Shown: positions 39,401 to 50,290 of the stretch, in pieces | How the letters are laid out: the number at the start of each line of letters is the position of its first letter | How positions within the stretch are numbered: the stretch's first letter is position 1 | NCBI GenBank assembly: GCA_948099385.1 | Contig: CANUEZ040000020.1 | Span: 6,976,501 to 7,040,500 of the forward strand | Direction: 5' to 3' | From: Fasciola hepatica | Lineage: Eukaryota; Platyhelminthes; Trematoda; Plagiorchiida; Fasciolidae | Length of the DNA stretch: 64,000 bases | Made by a program: the position numbers and the translations under genes | The notes under the pieces: model-generated | Databases searched by the model: none | What the model was told of the DNA's origin: nothing | Seen by the model: the letters and a program-made list of their open reading frames with translations, nothing else

Positions 39401-40559
39401 GAAAGCATTCTAATTGAATCATGTAGTACTCCGCTAAAATATGCGTGCTTGCGAAGGGTTCTTCACTGTTTTGAAGTAATATCCGTCTATGTACATTCGA
39501 TTATATATTTATTTGATGATATTGGGCTCCACGATGTTCTTGACGAACTCAGTGCATTTTCCTTCGATTCATACCGGCTCCTGATTCAGTCAGCGGTTAA
39601 GGAAATAAAAATTTGCCATGTGAGTTATTCAAAAGATTCTCCGAATCCCAACTTCAGCTCATTGGATTTCGCGTCAAATGAGCACGCTAAATGAAGCGCA
39701 GAATCAGAAACTGCTCCAAGATATTTTACTCTGCCTACTACCAGGACCATTAACTTAGTCTTAGTGAGTTCTCAGTTCTAATGAAGTCTATCAAACTGAA
39801 TAAAAACGGGATTGCACGAAAGTTTTTCTCAATTTCTCTGGGTGAATAACCTGCCACGTGACCCATTTCTGCCTGCTACGCAGATAGCTTTATATATTAT
39901 TTTTCCTGGCCACGAGATGGACTGCAGGTGCGTTTATTCAGTAAAGGTCAATTGCCGTTGCATTATTTTCCTGGCCCATAAATTAACTGCTAAGCAACCA
40001 TGAGTAAAGCTACCTACCTCACCTAAACGGGTATGTGAGAACATGTGTAAGCTACTGGAATTTCCTCTGTTCCTCTTCATATTCTCTTTTCCAAAAAGTT
40101 AAAACTTGAGGTTTTTGGGTGTCCGCGATTCTCCGGTTCCTTGCCTTGGTAGCCTCTTCCGGCGGAGAGAAAGGAGATGTTCGTATCCCTAGTAGGTTAT
40201 GGCTGACGCTAGATGAGACTCAAGCACAATCACTCAAAGTGCATAAGGCACGTTTCCACCGTCCGGTGAGAACTCATGCAGCTCACCCGGCCGACATGTC
40301 ACTGAAGCCAGTGATCAAGCTTATTCAGAGGGGCGTGTCTAACAAAGGAATAATTAAAGAAGTTTCACCCCACAATTATACTCATCGTGCAGCAATAAAC
40401 TACAGGGCAAGCCCCACCGATCACTGCCTTTCTCACCATGTTGTACGCTGAATTGGGAAGTGTAAATCTTTAACATGGGCAGGGAATGGGCCTGCAGAGG
40501 TTGGAAACAGAAAGAAAGCCCTAATAGCCAACACACGGAATACACAGCCTAACTGATTT
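33491..40559. other. AT-rich intergenic DNA with no recognised gene
   Basis: This is the emptiest part of the window. Frames are short, stops are dense and composition is AT-rich, with many A/T runs at 35-37.5 kb. I see no LINE, LTR or transposase motif and no structural RNA. The last few hundred bases before 40,560 would be 3' flank of the RTE element on the minus strand. Confidence 0.5.
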
Positions 40560-43510
40560 GCCAGAAAGTGAAAACACTATCACGGCCCCTCACGGTTCAC
40601 TGCCATATCGTCTAGCGTCTCCGGCCATCTGGTTTAGAGTTCTTTTGGGCCCCAACCACGAAGAAGTGAGGCACTTACTTTTCCTAAGTCCGCTGTACAT
40701 TTTCTCACTCCCGGTTGCTATATCATCTGTTGATATCCACATGGCTTCTTCCACTCCCTAGGATGAACAGAAAACAGGGCTCGGTACAGTGAAAGTGTTT
40801 TTGCCATATGTAACACCTGCCCCAACCAAAGAAGTCCACTAAGCTGGGTAGGCAGTGATGGATAACTCCCTGAAGTGGTACCCAATACTCCATTTATGAC
40901 CTCATTGTTGCTCGCCCGGTCATTTCATCCAATCTTAGCCATACTTAGCGAGCATCGATGGTCGAAAATCTGAACACGACGAATATGTTCCACATGTTGA
41001 CCCCCAGTCTCGCAACTATACAACGAAACTGAGCGCACTTTGGCACGGTACACATGACCTTTCAACTTTGGTGAAACATCAGACAGCCACCACAAATGCT
41101 TCAGTCCAACTTACGCAGTTCGAGCCTTGGGTATAAGCGCGTCCATCTCCACTGTTGTGTTCCGTCAGCCGTCAAGCTGCTGTCTAGGTAGCTGAAGCAG
41201 TCAGCGATAGTTATTACCCCCTATGCAATCTGACTTGAAGCGGATATCGTGCATTCGTGCTGCATCACTTTACACTTTGGAGGTGCGAAGAGCATGCCGA
41301 ATGGAGCCACAGCTCTTGCAAGTCCATATAGTGCACGATAAGCATGTTCCGCGCATTTCAATAGGCAGAAAAGATCGTCCTGTAATCTAGGTCACATACC
41401 TTCCCACTATTTCCCAGTTCGAAACCTACTTCCCGAAAACCTTGCGAGGCACGCCCCTTTATCTCGTTCATAGCGACGTTTAACAAAACGGAGAAATTGG
41501 ATGTCCCTGCCGAACACCGCTGGTCGTTTCGAACTGACTTGATGGATCTCCGCAACCCCTCACCCGGCCAGGAGTATAAGAGTATAACGACCGCAGTAGA
41601 TGCACAAATTTCTGGGACACACCTTATCGGAGAAGGACATTGAATGGGGCTTTCCGGTCAACTGGATGGAGAAAGCTTTTCAAGTAGATGAAAAAGATAT
41701 TGTTAGTCGAAGGTGTGTGTGGAGCACCTCCAGTAATTGAAAGATGGTAAACGTCTGGTCTCTGCATCCTTCACGTGAGCGGACTCCCGCCTGCTCTTCG
41801 CGGGCTTTCCACTCGCGAGCCCGCGTCGGACGGTGCAGCAAACTCGAAAATAATACCTAAGCGACTATCGGATTAAGCTCATCCTACGATGATCCCTGCA
41901 GTCATTGAGCATTCCCTTCTCAAAGATGGATATAATTCGTGGCTCACCCAATTATATTGGGATACGCTTCTTCTTCCAAAGGCCATGAAGCAAGGCGGTA
42001 AGTACTTTTGTCAAAGCTTCACCACCCACTTTGAAAAGAACTGGAGTAGTTTCGTCAGGACCGCCGCTTTCCCTTGCTTTAGTGATCGAAGGCTCGGCTC
42101 TACCTCTAATTCCGATAAGGGCTCAGGTGATACTCTTCAAGGAGTAGCTGTTGTTGTCACAGTAGTAAACAGTTTGATGCTCAATCAGCTAGACTGCTCC
42201 TTGAAGTATTTGGCCAACCGTCCGGCTATTGTCTTTTGCCATAGATGGGTTCTCCAGTTCAGCCGCATATCGTTCCACTTATCGGTATTCGTCGTTTACG
42301 AAAGCCGACCGTGAATTTGAGCAGTTTTTACAGTTACCTGAAGCAGCTGATATTTCCAATCCTTCGGCGACCTTGACCCACCAATTTATGCGATGATTCT
42401 CAAGGCTTTTCGTAACGTGCCTTTGTAGCTTTTTCGTGTGTTCCTCATCTCCCACAGTTTGATAGCTGACGATTTCGCTCTATTAACCTGATCGACTCCT
42501 GCTAAGTTCAATGTCTTTGATGAACATCGGCTCTAGGACCAGTGGCGAGGCCTGCCGCCACGTGCATCGCCCGTTTGATATGAGCCCAATGCTCGTCTAC
42601 ATTACTGTCCGTCGTAGGTCCTAACCCATGCGATAACGTCCTTTCACAAAGGCGGCGTAATTCCGGGTCAGACAAAAGTTGCACGGCTACCTGGATTTGC
42701 GGTTTGCGTCGATGACCATCGAGCTGGGAGTTAATCACATTAAAACAAACGCATGGTCCGACTCTACGCACGTGGACCAGTAGGATCTACAGTTCCGAAC
42801 AGAAATGCGCCGCCGGTAGATTACCGGGATATGATCGTCGTGACTCAAATAACTTCCGCATTTGGAGCGCCATTTCGCAGCAAGACGCGGGCTGTGCCGG
42901 AAATCCGTGCTAGAAAGGAATAACAGAATGTCCGCACAAAACAGGAGAAGCTCGCCTAGTTAGATGTGCGCTGAGCCGGTAAAGCATGACTCTCACTTAA
43001 ACAAGCGTCTGAATCACTAAGTTCGCTAACTTAGGCATCCAAATCACCTACCAGCACTGAGGTGTCTACAACTTTGCTCATGCGAACGGGGGTGGAAGGT
43101 TCACCGTAGAGCTCATCTTTCTGCGTGCCAGAGAAGCAGTTAGTTGGAGTGTACTCCGATAGCGCAAGCAAATTGAGCTTAACACAAACAACTTATCGAA
43201 GGCAGACTGGCCCTTTTGGTCTAATTACACATAATTGACTGTTAGCTGGGGTTCATCTAGAACAGCAGCCTCCACCTTGTCACTCAAAACTTTTTCCACA
43301 CCACCTTGACCCGTTGCTCCAGCAACTCCGCATCCTGAAGTGCGCAGGGAAAACCTCAATGAGATACCCGAAGCATTCAGTCGAATCACACTGCTCAAAC
43401 CCTGGATACGCTTTCCACTTACACAGCAGACATCATTCTTCAGGGGGTTCCTTTTGGGGACAAGGCTTTAGTGTACGCACTTTGAAGAAGCCGAGGTTCA
43501 GCGGATGACG
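40560..43510 (-). mobile_element. Near full-length RTE-type ORF2, frameshifted (RTE-H)
   Basis: Minus-strand RTE retrotransposon ORF2, recognisable from its endonuclease start to near its C-terminus. LNLGFFKVRTL at about 43,500-43,469 begins the nuclease. DVCCVSGKRIQGLSSVIRLN (about 43,430) follows, with Gly at the catalytic Glu site, then YTPTNCFSG near 43,155, GELLLFCADILLFLSSTDF near 42,950 and CVESDHAFVLM at about 42,770-42,738 with the catalytic SDH kept. The RT linker SDPELRRLCERTLSHGL is at about 42,670. RT follows: EQAGVRSREGC near 41,800, SFSST*KAF at motif A (Asp lost, stop) near 41,690, and the YADD region at about 41,391-41,375. The C-terminal parts include MAKIGWDEMTGRATM, WLGQVLHMAKTL and RGWGPKEL...PETLDDMAVNR (about 40,660-40,595). 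About 2.9 kb, dead through several stops and frameshifts. Confidence 0.85.
41358..41700 (-). pseudogene. RTE-H reverse transcriptase palm region
   Basis: Contains the end of the RT palm. FREVGFELGNSGKVCDLDY is in one frame (41,555-41,358), and the catalytic pair continues in the next as QDDLFCLLKCAEHAYRAL. Compared with the usual YADDIV, one base of the Ala codon is missing, so Tyr and the two Asp codons survive in different frames. The following box APFGMLFAPPKCKVM is clear. The frameshift alone would abolish activity. Confidence 0.8.
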
Positions 43511-44250
43511 AGGCTTGAGAAAATGTAAGTCCGGGGGTAGAGGGTTATTCATGACAGCACTCGACAGCGAATCGCTGCAACCACCGAGCCTGTTATCGGT
43601 GGGTGGATAGAGGAGGCAAAGAGACGTAGTTGGAGAAAGAAGCCAAAGGGTGAATATAAGAAAGGGAACTCTGGGCAGTTGCCCACTTATCACTATCCAC
43701 CCCGCTCGATGCAGTGGGCGGTGCGGTTCCGATTGTCCTGCGCGACGACCGATGCAGTATGGAATTCTTTGTATTCGTGCAGTTCATGGGATATGTTGGA
43801 CGAGTACCGCTAGAGTGTCCATCAGTTAAGTGGGAAAATGAATAAGGTTCTCAACCCAAAACTTAGCTCTAACTAAAACCTATCCGCAAGGCCGCAGGGT
43901 GGCTGAGTGGAACCCATCAGCTCAGATAAGTTAGTCTTCCGCTGATTTTACAGATTGAGTTGTCACCTCCAGTCGATTTCCAATCTGGGGGACCGGGAGA
44001 CTGGACTTCCTCCGGCCTCTACCCGTTGGCCAGTCAGGCATGACGGCAACTCCGGTTTGAGAAGGCCATCCCGTGTGGCTCTTTCGGTCGTAGGTGCACG
44101 CAAACCAGCACACCACTTCAAAGGGCAATCTCTTCGCGGCTCGTTAGGAGAGGGGCTCGGAAGGGTAAAAAAGCCGGGTAATATCAATTTTGGTCCAGAG
44201 ACGCCAGGGTTTCCATGGGGTTACCGCTGAAGAGGACAGCGTAATAATCA
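43511..44250 (-). other. Possible 5' region of RTE-H
   Basis: The frame carrying the endonuclease start is open upstream to 43,693. A GC-rich patch at 43,930-44,230 is open on both strands (74 codons minus, 91 plus) with no motif I know. Its place just 5' of RTE-H suggests a leader or ORF1-like segment, but this is inference from position only. Confidence 0.3.
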
Positions 44251-47200
44251 GTTTAAAATAATTCAGTGTTCCACTTATTCGTGCATCGTAGGCAAAATCC
44301 GTCGCTAGATGGCGATACTCCAAAGAGGCTCCACCATCATGCCCTTTAAGGAAAGGATGACTTTATGTACAATTATAGTTAGTGGCCACCACAGGGAAAC
44401 TTTCATCGTCCTTCCAGGAAGATGGAGTAACTTCTGGGAGGTAAGGTCTTTTGTGTTTGAATGCGTGGTATATTTGCGATAAAGTTAGATCATCCTAGCT
44501 GAACCTCAAAAGCTACGCCTTCGACTTCCTGCACTCTGGTACCCACAGCTACATCATCCCGTCAGGCCTGTCCGAAAAATGGAAAGTAGACCAAATAGAT
44601 GTGTGTTGTGCACGTTTTGATTTCGAAACCAGGCATCGAACGTAATAAAACATTATTCAAACAGGTTTACAAGTACCTGGGAAAGGACTAACACATCTCA
44701 GGTGAACGAATTTTCTCGACTGAATGTGACAACACTGTGACCTGTCCACAAAACTCCCGCTGAGAATAGCGGATGCACCTGGAGAATTCAGTGCAATAAT
44801 TCCCGAGGAAGACAAACAGGGAAGTCGGCAGGCCTACTTTTTGTGACTATTGAGAAGGAATCCATTTTCGTGCTCGGTAATGCGGCTGCACTTGTCTTGC
44901 GCCAACTATTGTTACGAATCAAGACAACAGAGGTAAGCTTTTAGGTGAACTACTCCGAGGCGCAGGGAAGGAAGCCCTTTCAAAAGAACATCCGAAGGAG
45001 CCAACTATCAGTGGGTTTCTGTTGCGGGCAATTAACAGGATCTTTTTCTCTGCTGCGTGCGGTACTACGGCAGAATAGATTTCATCTGGCGAGCAAGCGG
45101 GTCAGGCCGTCTTCTATACGAAGCCGGATACAGGATGCACATCAGAACTTTCGTAGGTCACCTTTCCCGGTACAGTTTAACTCAACTTAAAATTTAAATC
45201 AAATTACAGTACCGGAATGCACTGCGGACTTGAAAGCTGTTGGATGTTGCGATTAGCCTGTATTATAGTCTGATCATAAATATAAATTGCGAAACAATAC
45301 ATAACATCGTATTATTGCACGACGTTTTGGGTAGAGCATTAGTACTGTGACAGTCGTCGTCCACTATATCCTTTACACTGGATAGTTCCTAAGACGCTAG
45401 TTACTAAGAGATGGATAGTAATCAGCTTCGCCAACACAAGGACAAAGGGGAAAGTGTATGTCGGTGGCGCGGCCGATTATCCCACCGTATCGACAATCAG
45501 TATTTTCAGAGGTCGAACCAGTGAAGTAAATATAGAAGTTCCAGCACTCAAGAGGGGGCGGTTGGTGACTTTCTCTGGTCGCCCAGGTGCAGTAAAGCCG
45601 TCTGACTGGATAAGTTGGTCCGACATATCCTACCTCAGGACTGAACACGAGCAAAACCTTGACACCTCGGGGTCCAAAGCCCACCGAACCCATTAGTTTT
45701 GAACTCTGTGCAATATGTTTGTCTTCACTTACCGGGAATACAGAAGGCACACATGGTGACAAAGCCAAACAAATGTGCACATTCTGTGCGTGAACACAGG
45801 TTGTGCTCGCAGGGTGAAATCATGCTGATCATGAGAGGTAGGCTCACCGAACATTTCACACCCTTCCGTAGGCTATCATGCAACTAGCAATGTTTCTGGC
45901 CCCACGTCTTAAAACGCCATGACCTTCATCAATCTTCTAGGTGTAGCGAAGCCCACAGGTACGACACCTAATCCCACCGGTTTGTAATCACCGTGTCTCG
46001 TTGAGCACACAATCCTCTGTTCATCCGGATGAATAGGTCCACAGTCTTCGGAAACATGTGGCCGCGAATGATGTCCACCCTGACTTCCATGCTGGTTCCT
46101 TTTCACTCTGAAGCGGTACACTGACACCCAAAGAGAGTCGTACCAACGAAAAAGAGTGTACCGCTCCCTTTTGATGCTGACCGTCGGTCGAGCACAACCA
46201 TCCTCCGAAAGGCCAGGCAATCTAGTGGCCGATACGATGGGTTGCATAGCTTTCACTGAATTGGCCCCGTGCAGCTCTACTGATAGTGTGCTTGTACGCC
46301 TGGGGATGGTTCAGGTTATAGTCCTTCCTACAATTTCCGCTGATGCTGACTTTGTTTTCGCCAGCCAGCAGCACTCGCGCACCATTTATCCAAATGGCCT
46401 GTTGACGATGCGGGGCTGACGACCCATGAACTCCGTCAAATCGTCAAACGTAGGCTCTCGTTCAATTATGTTTATTCCCTCAGCTTCTACTGCCCATGGA
46501 CCCTTTAAGTCAATGAGTAAATACCGAACAATCTATCCCCGTATATACAATCCATTTAGATCAGTTTGGTATTCTGTATGCTACGCAGCGATCCTGCATT
46601 TTTACTTCCAAGTTTGATAGTGATTTAGCTTTACCTCCGGCCCTTCCTCCCTCCGACAAATCACCGCAAATCAAGCCACCGGCTACCTTGAATGACTGTC
46701 CGAACGACCTAGGGTTTAGCGTGCCCTATTATATGCCATCGCTGGATCAAGTATCAAGCAGCCTTATACAACACAGTCAGCCCTCAAGGGTCAGTAGAGC
46801 AATAAACATGAGATTCTTTGCCCAGAATCGGCAGCTGTGCACTCGGAGTAATTAAGAACTGTTTCATGGGCATACAGTGCAGCTTGAGGGGCCCGATGAA
46901 AGATGGCAGCAGTACTCTCGGCATGTCGGAAGCTAGATTACTTGTATCTTCACGTAGTGCCCGGCAAAGTTGTCGGTTATAGTTACCTTCGCGAAGCATG
47001 TGGAAAATGTGGAGGGATTTCCCATCTATGCTCTTTTTAACAGGCTTCGAGATATCCCACTGCGAACCGGCCACGGCCACCTGGTTTGTCCGGCCAGGTC
47101 ACTACAAAGCGAGGCCTGCCATTATGGAAACTGAAGGTGGAAGCTTCGGAAAGTGACAGAAGGCTTAGACTCACCTTTGGTGAAGTCCACTACCCCTAGA

Positions 47201-47614
47201 CACAGAAACTGTGATGATTGTCTCGGAAGTGACAAAAGTGTTCTCAAACGGCCGGGTCTTCGTCGAGCCAAATGGTGCATCCCAAGATGAAGCTACTCAT
47301 GCAATCTTGAAGGAGGCTATATAGTCTGCCATTCTGAGTAATCCAAGGCCACCAATAAGCCAAGGTTTAGTTCCCAAGGACGACAGGGTAAGGCAGGAGG
47401 GCAACTGCTCTGTCGTGGAAGACGAGAAATGTCGTGCGGAAAGTAGGACACTGAGGGGGAGCATAGAACGTTCGGTGGTAAATATTGTGAACGGTGTTCA
47501 GAAAAATGAGGTCGGTGAAAAGTAAAATACGGAAACAGCTGTGAAGCTTAGTGCTTGGGAGTTAAAACATTCCTAGCAATTTCCCCGAGAGGGAAAGACG
47601 GCAAGTTGCTGATA
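44251..47614. other. No recognised gene; may include 5' part of LINE B
   Basis: Frames of up to 127 codons (45,780-45,397 minus) and 115 codons (46,256-45,909 minus) show no motif I know. The last ~900 bp before 47.6 kb is where the ORF1 of LINE B should lie. A purine-rich plus-strand frame there has charged residues but stops at 47,523, and I cannot confirm ORF1 signatures. Confidence 0.35.
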
Positions 47615-50290
47615 GCCTGCTGAATATGAACAGGAACGCTTCTAGCATTAGAAACAAGTGGGATGAATTAGTAGTCACACTGTGCGACGCACAGATGGTT
47701 GGGCCCACCAAATCATGGCCAACACCGGGTCAAGTGGTCAGCCGTGCTTTCTTGGAGGGCCCGTGCTACAAATAAAAGACAGGGATGATGACAGGTTAGG
47801 AGGATGTGAGCTGTCGCTGGTTGCCAAGCCCTTAAGCTAACAAGGGGCAGAAACGGGATTACCAAGTGTGCTGTGTATAGGCTGTATAACTAGAAGGAAA
47901 AGAGGTCCTGTGGCTCTTATCCGCGTTCACCGGAGGCCATCCTCCACCAAAATTGACGGCACTGAACTGTTGGCTGTGCTTCATGTAGTTGGTAAAGTTG
48001 AAACATTGCTGACCACGGAGGACTTCAACACCCATGAATATATTGGGAATTGGGGGTGCATCGTCGGCTTCTCCCGGAAATGCTTTCCTTCACGTCCACA
48101 AAAGCGAAGCGCTCATCCAGCACGTGCAGCACGAAATGCGTTGGCGAGTCTACCAGAAATCTATGATACTTGACTTAGAATTAGCGAAGTACGAATGAGG
48201 CTCATGTCCTGTGGTATCCTCAGAATCACCGAGGGAGAGAGACCACAGGGTAATGAACGCCAACATGGTGACGCGTTAAGGTCCACAGCCGGACAAATAT
48301 CGCCGCCATCTCAGTGACCTAAAGACCCCGCGTCATCGGAAGCTCGGGCGGAGCTAGCTTGGGAAACCACCCCCGGCGAAGCAGGAGAGGAGTGGAACCT
48401 ATTGCCCAGTTACCTAGTGAACCACTTTTCAGTTCATTGGTGGCATTCAAACAACAAGATAGTCGCAGGATCCGGGAGCACTTGAGCTTCAACCTCGTGC
48501 CCGCGTTCTACCTAAGGACTTCAAGACAACCCGGCCGGACTACCGGCGCCAATAGGAAGGAAAACTAGCGAGGCGAGTGGAAAGAAACCCGAAAGCATGT
48601 TCTAACCGCGCCCAGTCAAAGGGAGCCCTGCGAGTTGCGGTCGGAAATGGTAAGGTTAAGGAGGCGAACACAATGGAAGCAATGAAGATGAGGCCAATAG
48701 ATTGCTCCACTATTTTGAGGGAGTGCCTGGCAACGATAGCGCTAGGAGCACATACAGTCTCCCTCTGTTTAGCGAAACGTGGAAGCTACTCGTTTCAATT
48801 GAGCAAGGCGTGAGACGGGAGTTATAATGGTCAAAATCAGGTAAGGCGGCAGGCCCGGATGAACAGTGTCCAGACCTGCCAAAGCCATTACTCGGCCTGC
48901 TTGCCGAACCTCTTTCACAACTACTCAACCAGTTTCTGTGTGACCGTCAAGTTCCAAGTGACTGGGGGCTGGCCCAATTGGTGCCAGCCTACCAGAGTGG
49001 AGGCAGGCAGGGAGCTTCCAACTATAGACCAATAAGCCGGATGTCTGTGGTGTTGAAGACCCTAGAAAGAATTTTACGAAACCAAGTGGCTACTTTCCTA
49101 TCCGGGAGCGTAATGATTAGCGCATATCAGCATGGTTTTATGAGGAAGAAACCGTGCACGATTAATCCTGTGTGCCTCCTTCGAGAAGCCAAGGGAAGGC
49201 TTGACGAAGGCAAGAAAGTAGAGGTCAGTAGCTTGGATTTGGCAAAAGCCGTTGGCTCAGTAAATCACAGGCTTAAAGCCTGTGAGGGCGATCCATCGTT
49301 GGATGGCTGGATAGTCTAATTTCTCAGAAAGAGGGAATTTCGTGTGGAGGTGAAGGGATACAAGTCCAGTATGGGTAGGGTTGCCAGTGGAGTTCCGAGA
49401 GGGCCGGTACTCGAACCTTTCTTGCTTCTGTTGTATATAAACGACTTAGCTCGTGAGCTGGACTGCCTGCGCTTCGTTTGTTTCCGACATTATTATAGTG
49501 GAAGAAGAACGTGAGGAAAGTGCCTCGCAGGACGACCACTATGAGGCGTGTCGTTGTTTCACGGAGTGGGGGACTTCACTCAAAGCAAACAAATTAAGGC
49601 AACTCACCGAGGACATCCCTCAGGTCAACCTGAGAGAATATTGGGATGGTAGCATCATGGTGCGTTCGGAAAGGTTAAATACTGCAAAGCATGTGGGGGC
49701 ATTTATGACTGCGGACTTCAAACCCGGGCGGCGGTGCCTGGAAGCCGCAAAGAGATGAAGTAATACCATTTCAAGACTAATGAGAACTGTTGCCTCGCGT
49801 AAGCCGTGGGAGCTGTTGCCGTTCTACACAACCCACGTAGGATTGCGTTTACGGTGTGTCGTCCAAGCTTGACGTCCCAGCCTTATTAGGGACAAGAGGC
49901 TGCTTGAGCTTGTGCAAAGGTGATTCACATGAATGCTTACCGAACTCCGAAGCCAGCCCAATGAAGTGGGGCTTAGGGGGCCGGAGCTCTTCTCTCTGGA
50001 ACGAAGGAAGGCCGGAATCTCACTGAGGCTTTCAGGATCATCATGCGCTTCTCGGACTTCAAAGGACTTCAGTTGCCCCAAGAAGCGCCCATGAAAGTCT
50101 CGAAGACGCAAACTGAAAGTTGAGGCGCCTTTGCAATACGGTAGTTTGGGAGGGTTTTTGGCCCAACGAGTAATAAATCTATGGAATAAACTTCCATCCT
50201 CGGTAATGGAGACTCAGACGGCCACCAAGTTCAAAATAAAGCCAGGTACTGGCTGTGACAGCTTACTTAAACACAGTATAGAATCGTAGA
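47615..50290 (+). mobile_element. LINE B: dead CR1-type element, inverted partner of copy A
   Basis: Plus-strand LINE. Endonuclease start MNRNASSIRNKWDELVVT lies at 47,627-47,680, YRPP-like VHRRPSS near 47,925, and EDFNTHE near 48,018, where GDFN has lost its Gly. The linker (48.1-48.8 kb) is decayed. RT starts with SGKAAGPDE near 48,837-48,863 and continues through NYRPISRMS (49,019-49,045) and motif A (LDLAKAVG). A TAA lies at 49,317-49,319, then SGVPRGPVLEP and YINDL, and motif C is read as FVSD (49,477-49,488) after a frameshift. The C-terminal end includes RDKRLLELVQR near 49,890 and RVINLWNKLPSS at 50,168-50,203. Unlike copy A it keeps its 3' end past the shared segment, so it is the fuller copy. 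Confidence 0.85.
48844..49875 (+). repeat. Inverted repeat arm B, pairs with 1170-2201
   Basis: Bases pair with the minus strand of 1170-2201 by position B = 51045 minus position A, with no gap. In the core (48,902-49,842) I count six substitutions in 941 bp (49,170, 49,194, 49,207, 49,596, 49,640 and 49,674). The 54 bp to its left carry eight differences and the 33 bp to its right carry six. Beyond 48,844 and 49,875 the two copies no longer align. Counts were made by eye. Confidence 0.9.

Noticed and set aside
45397..46256. Two minus-strand frames of 127 and 115 codons
   Set aside because: No recognisable motif, and overlapping plus-strand frames of similar length; not supportable as genes.
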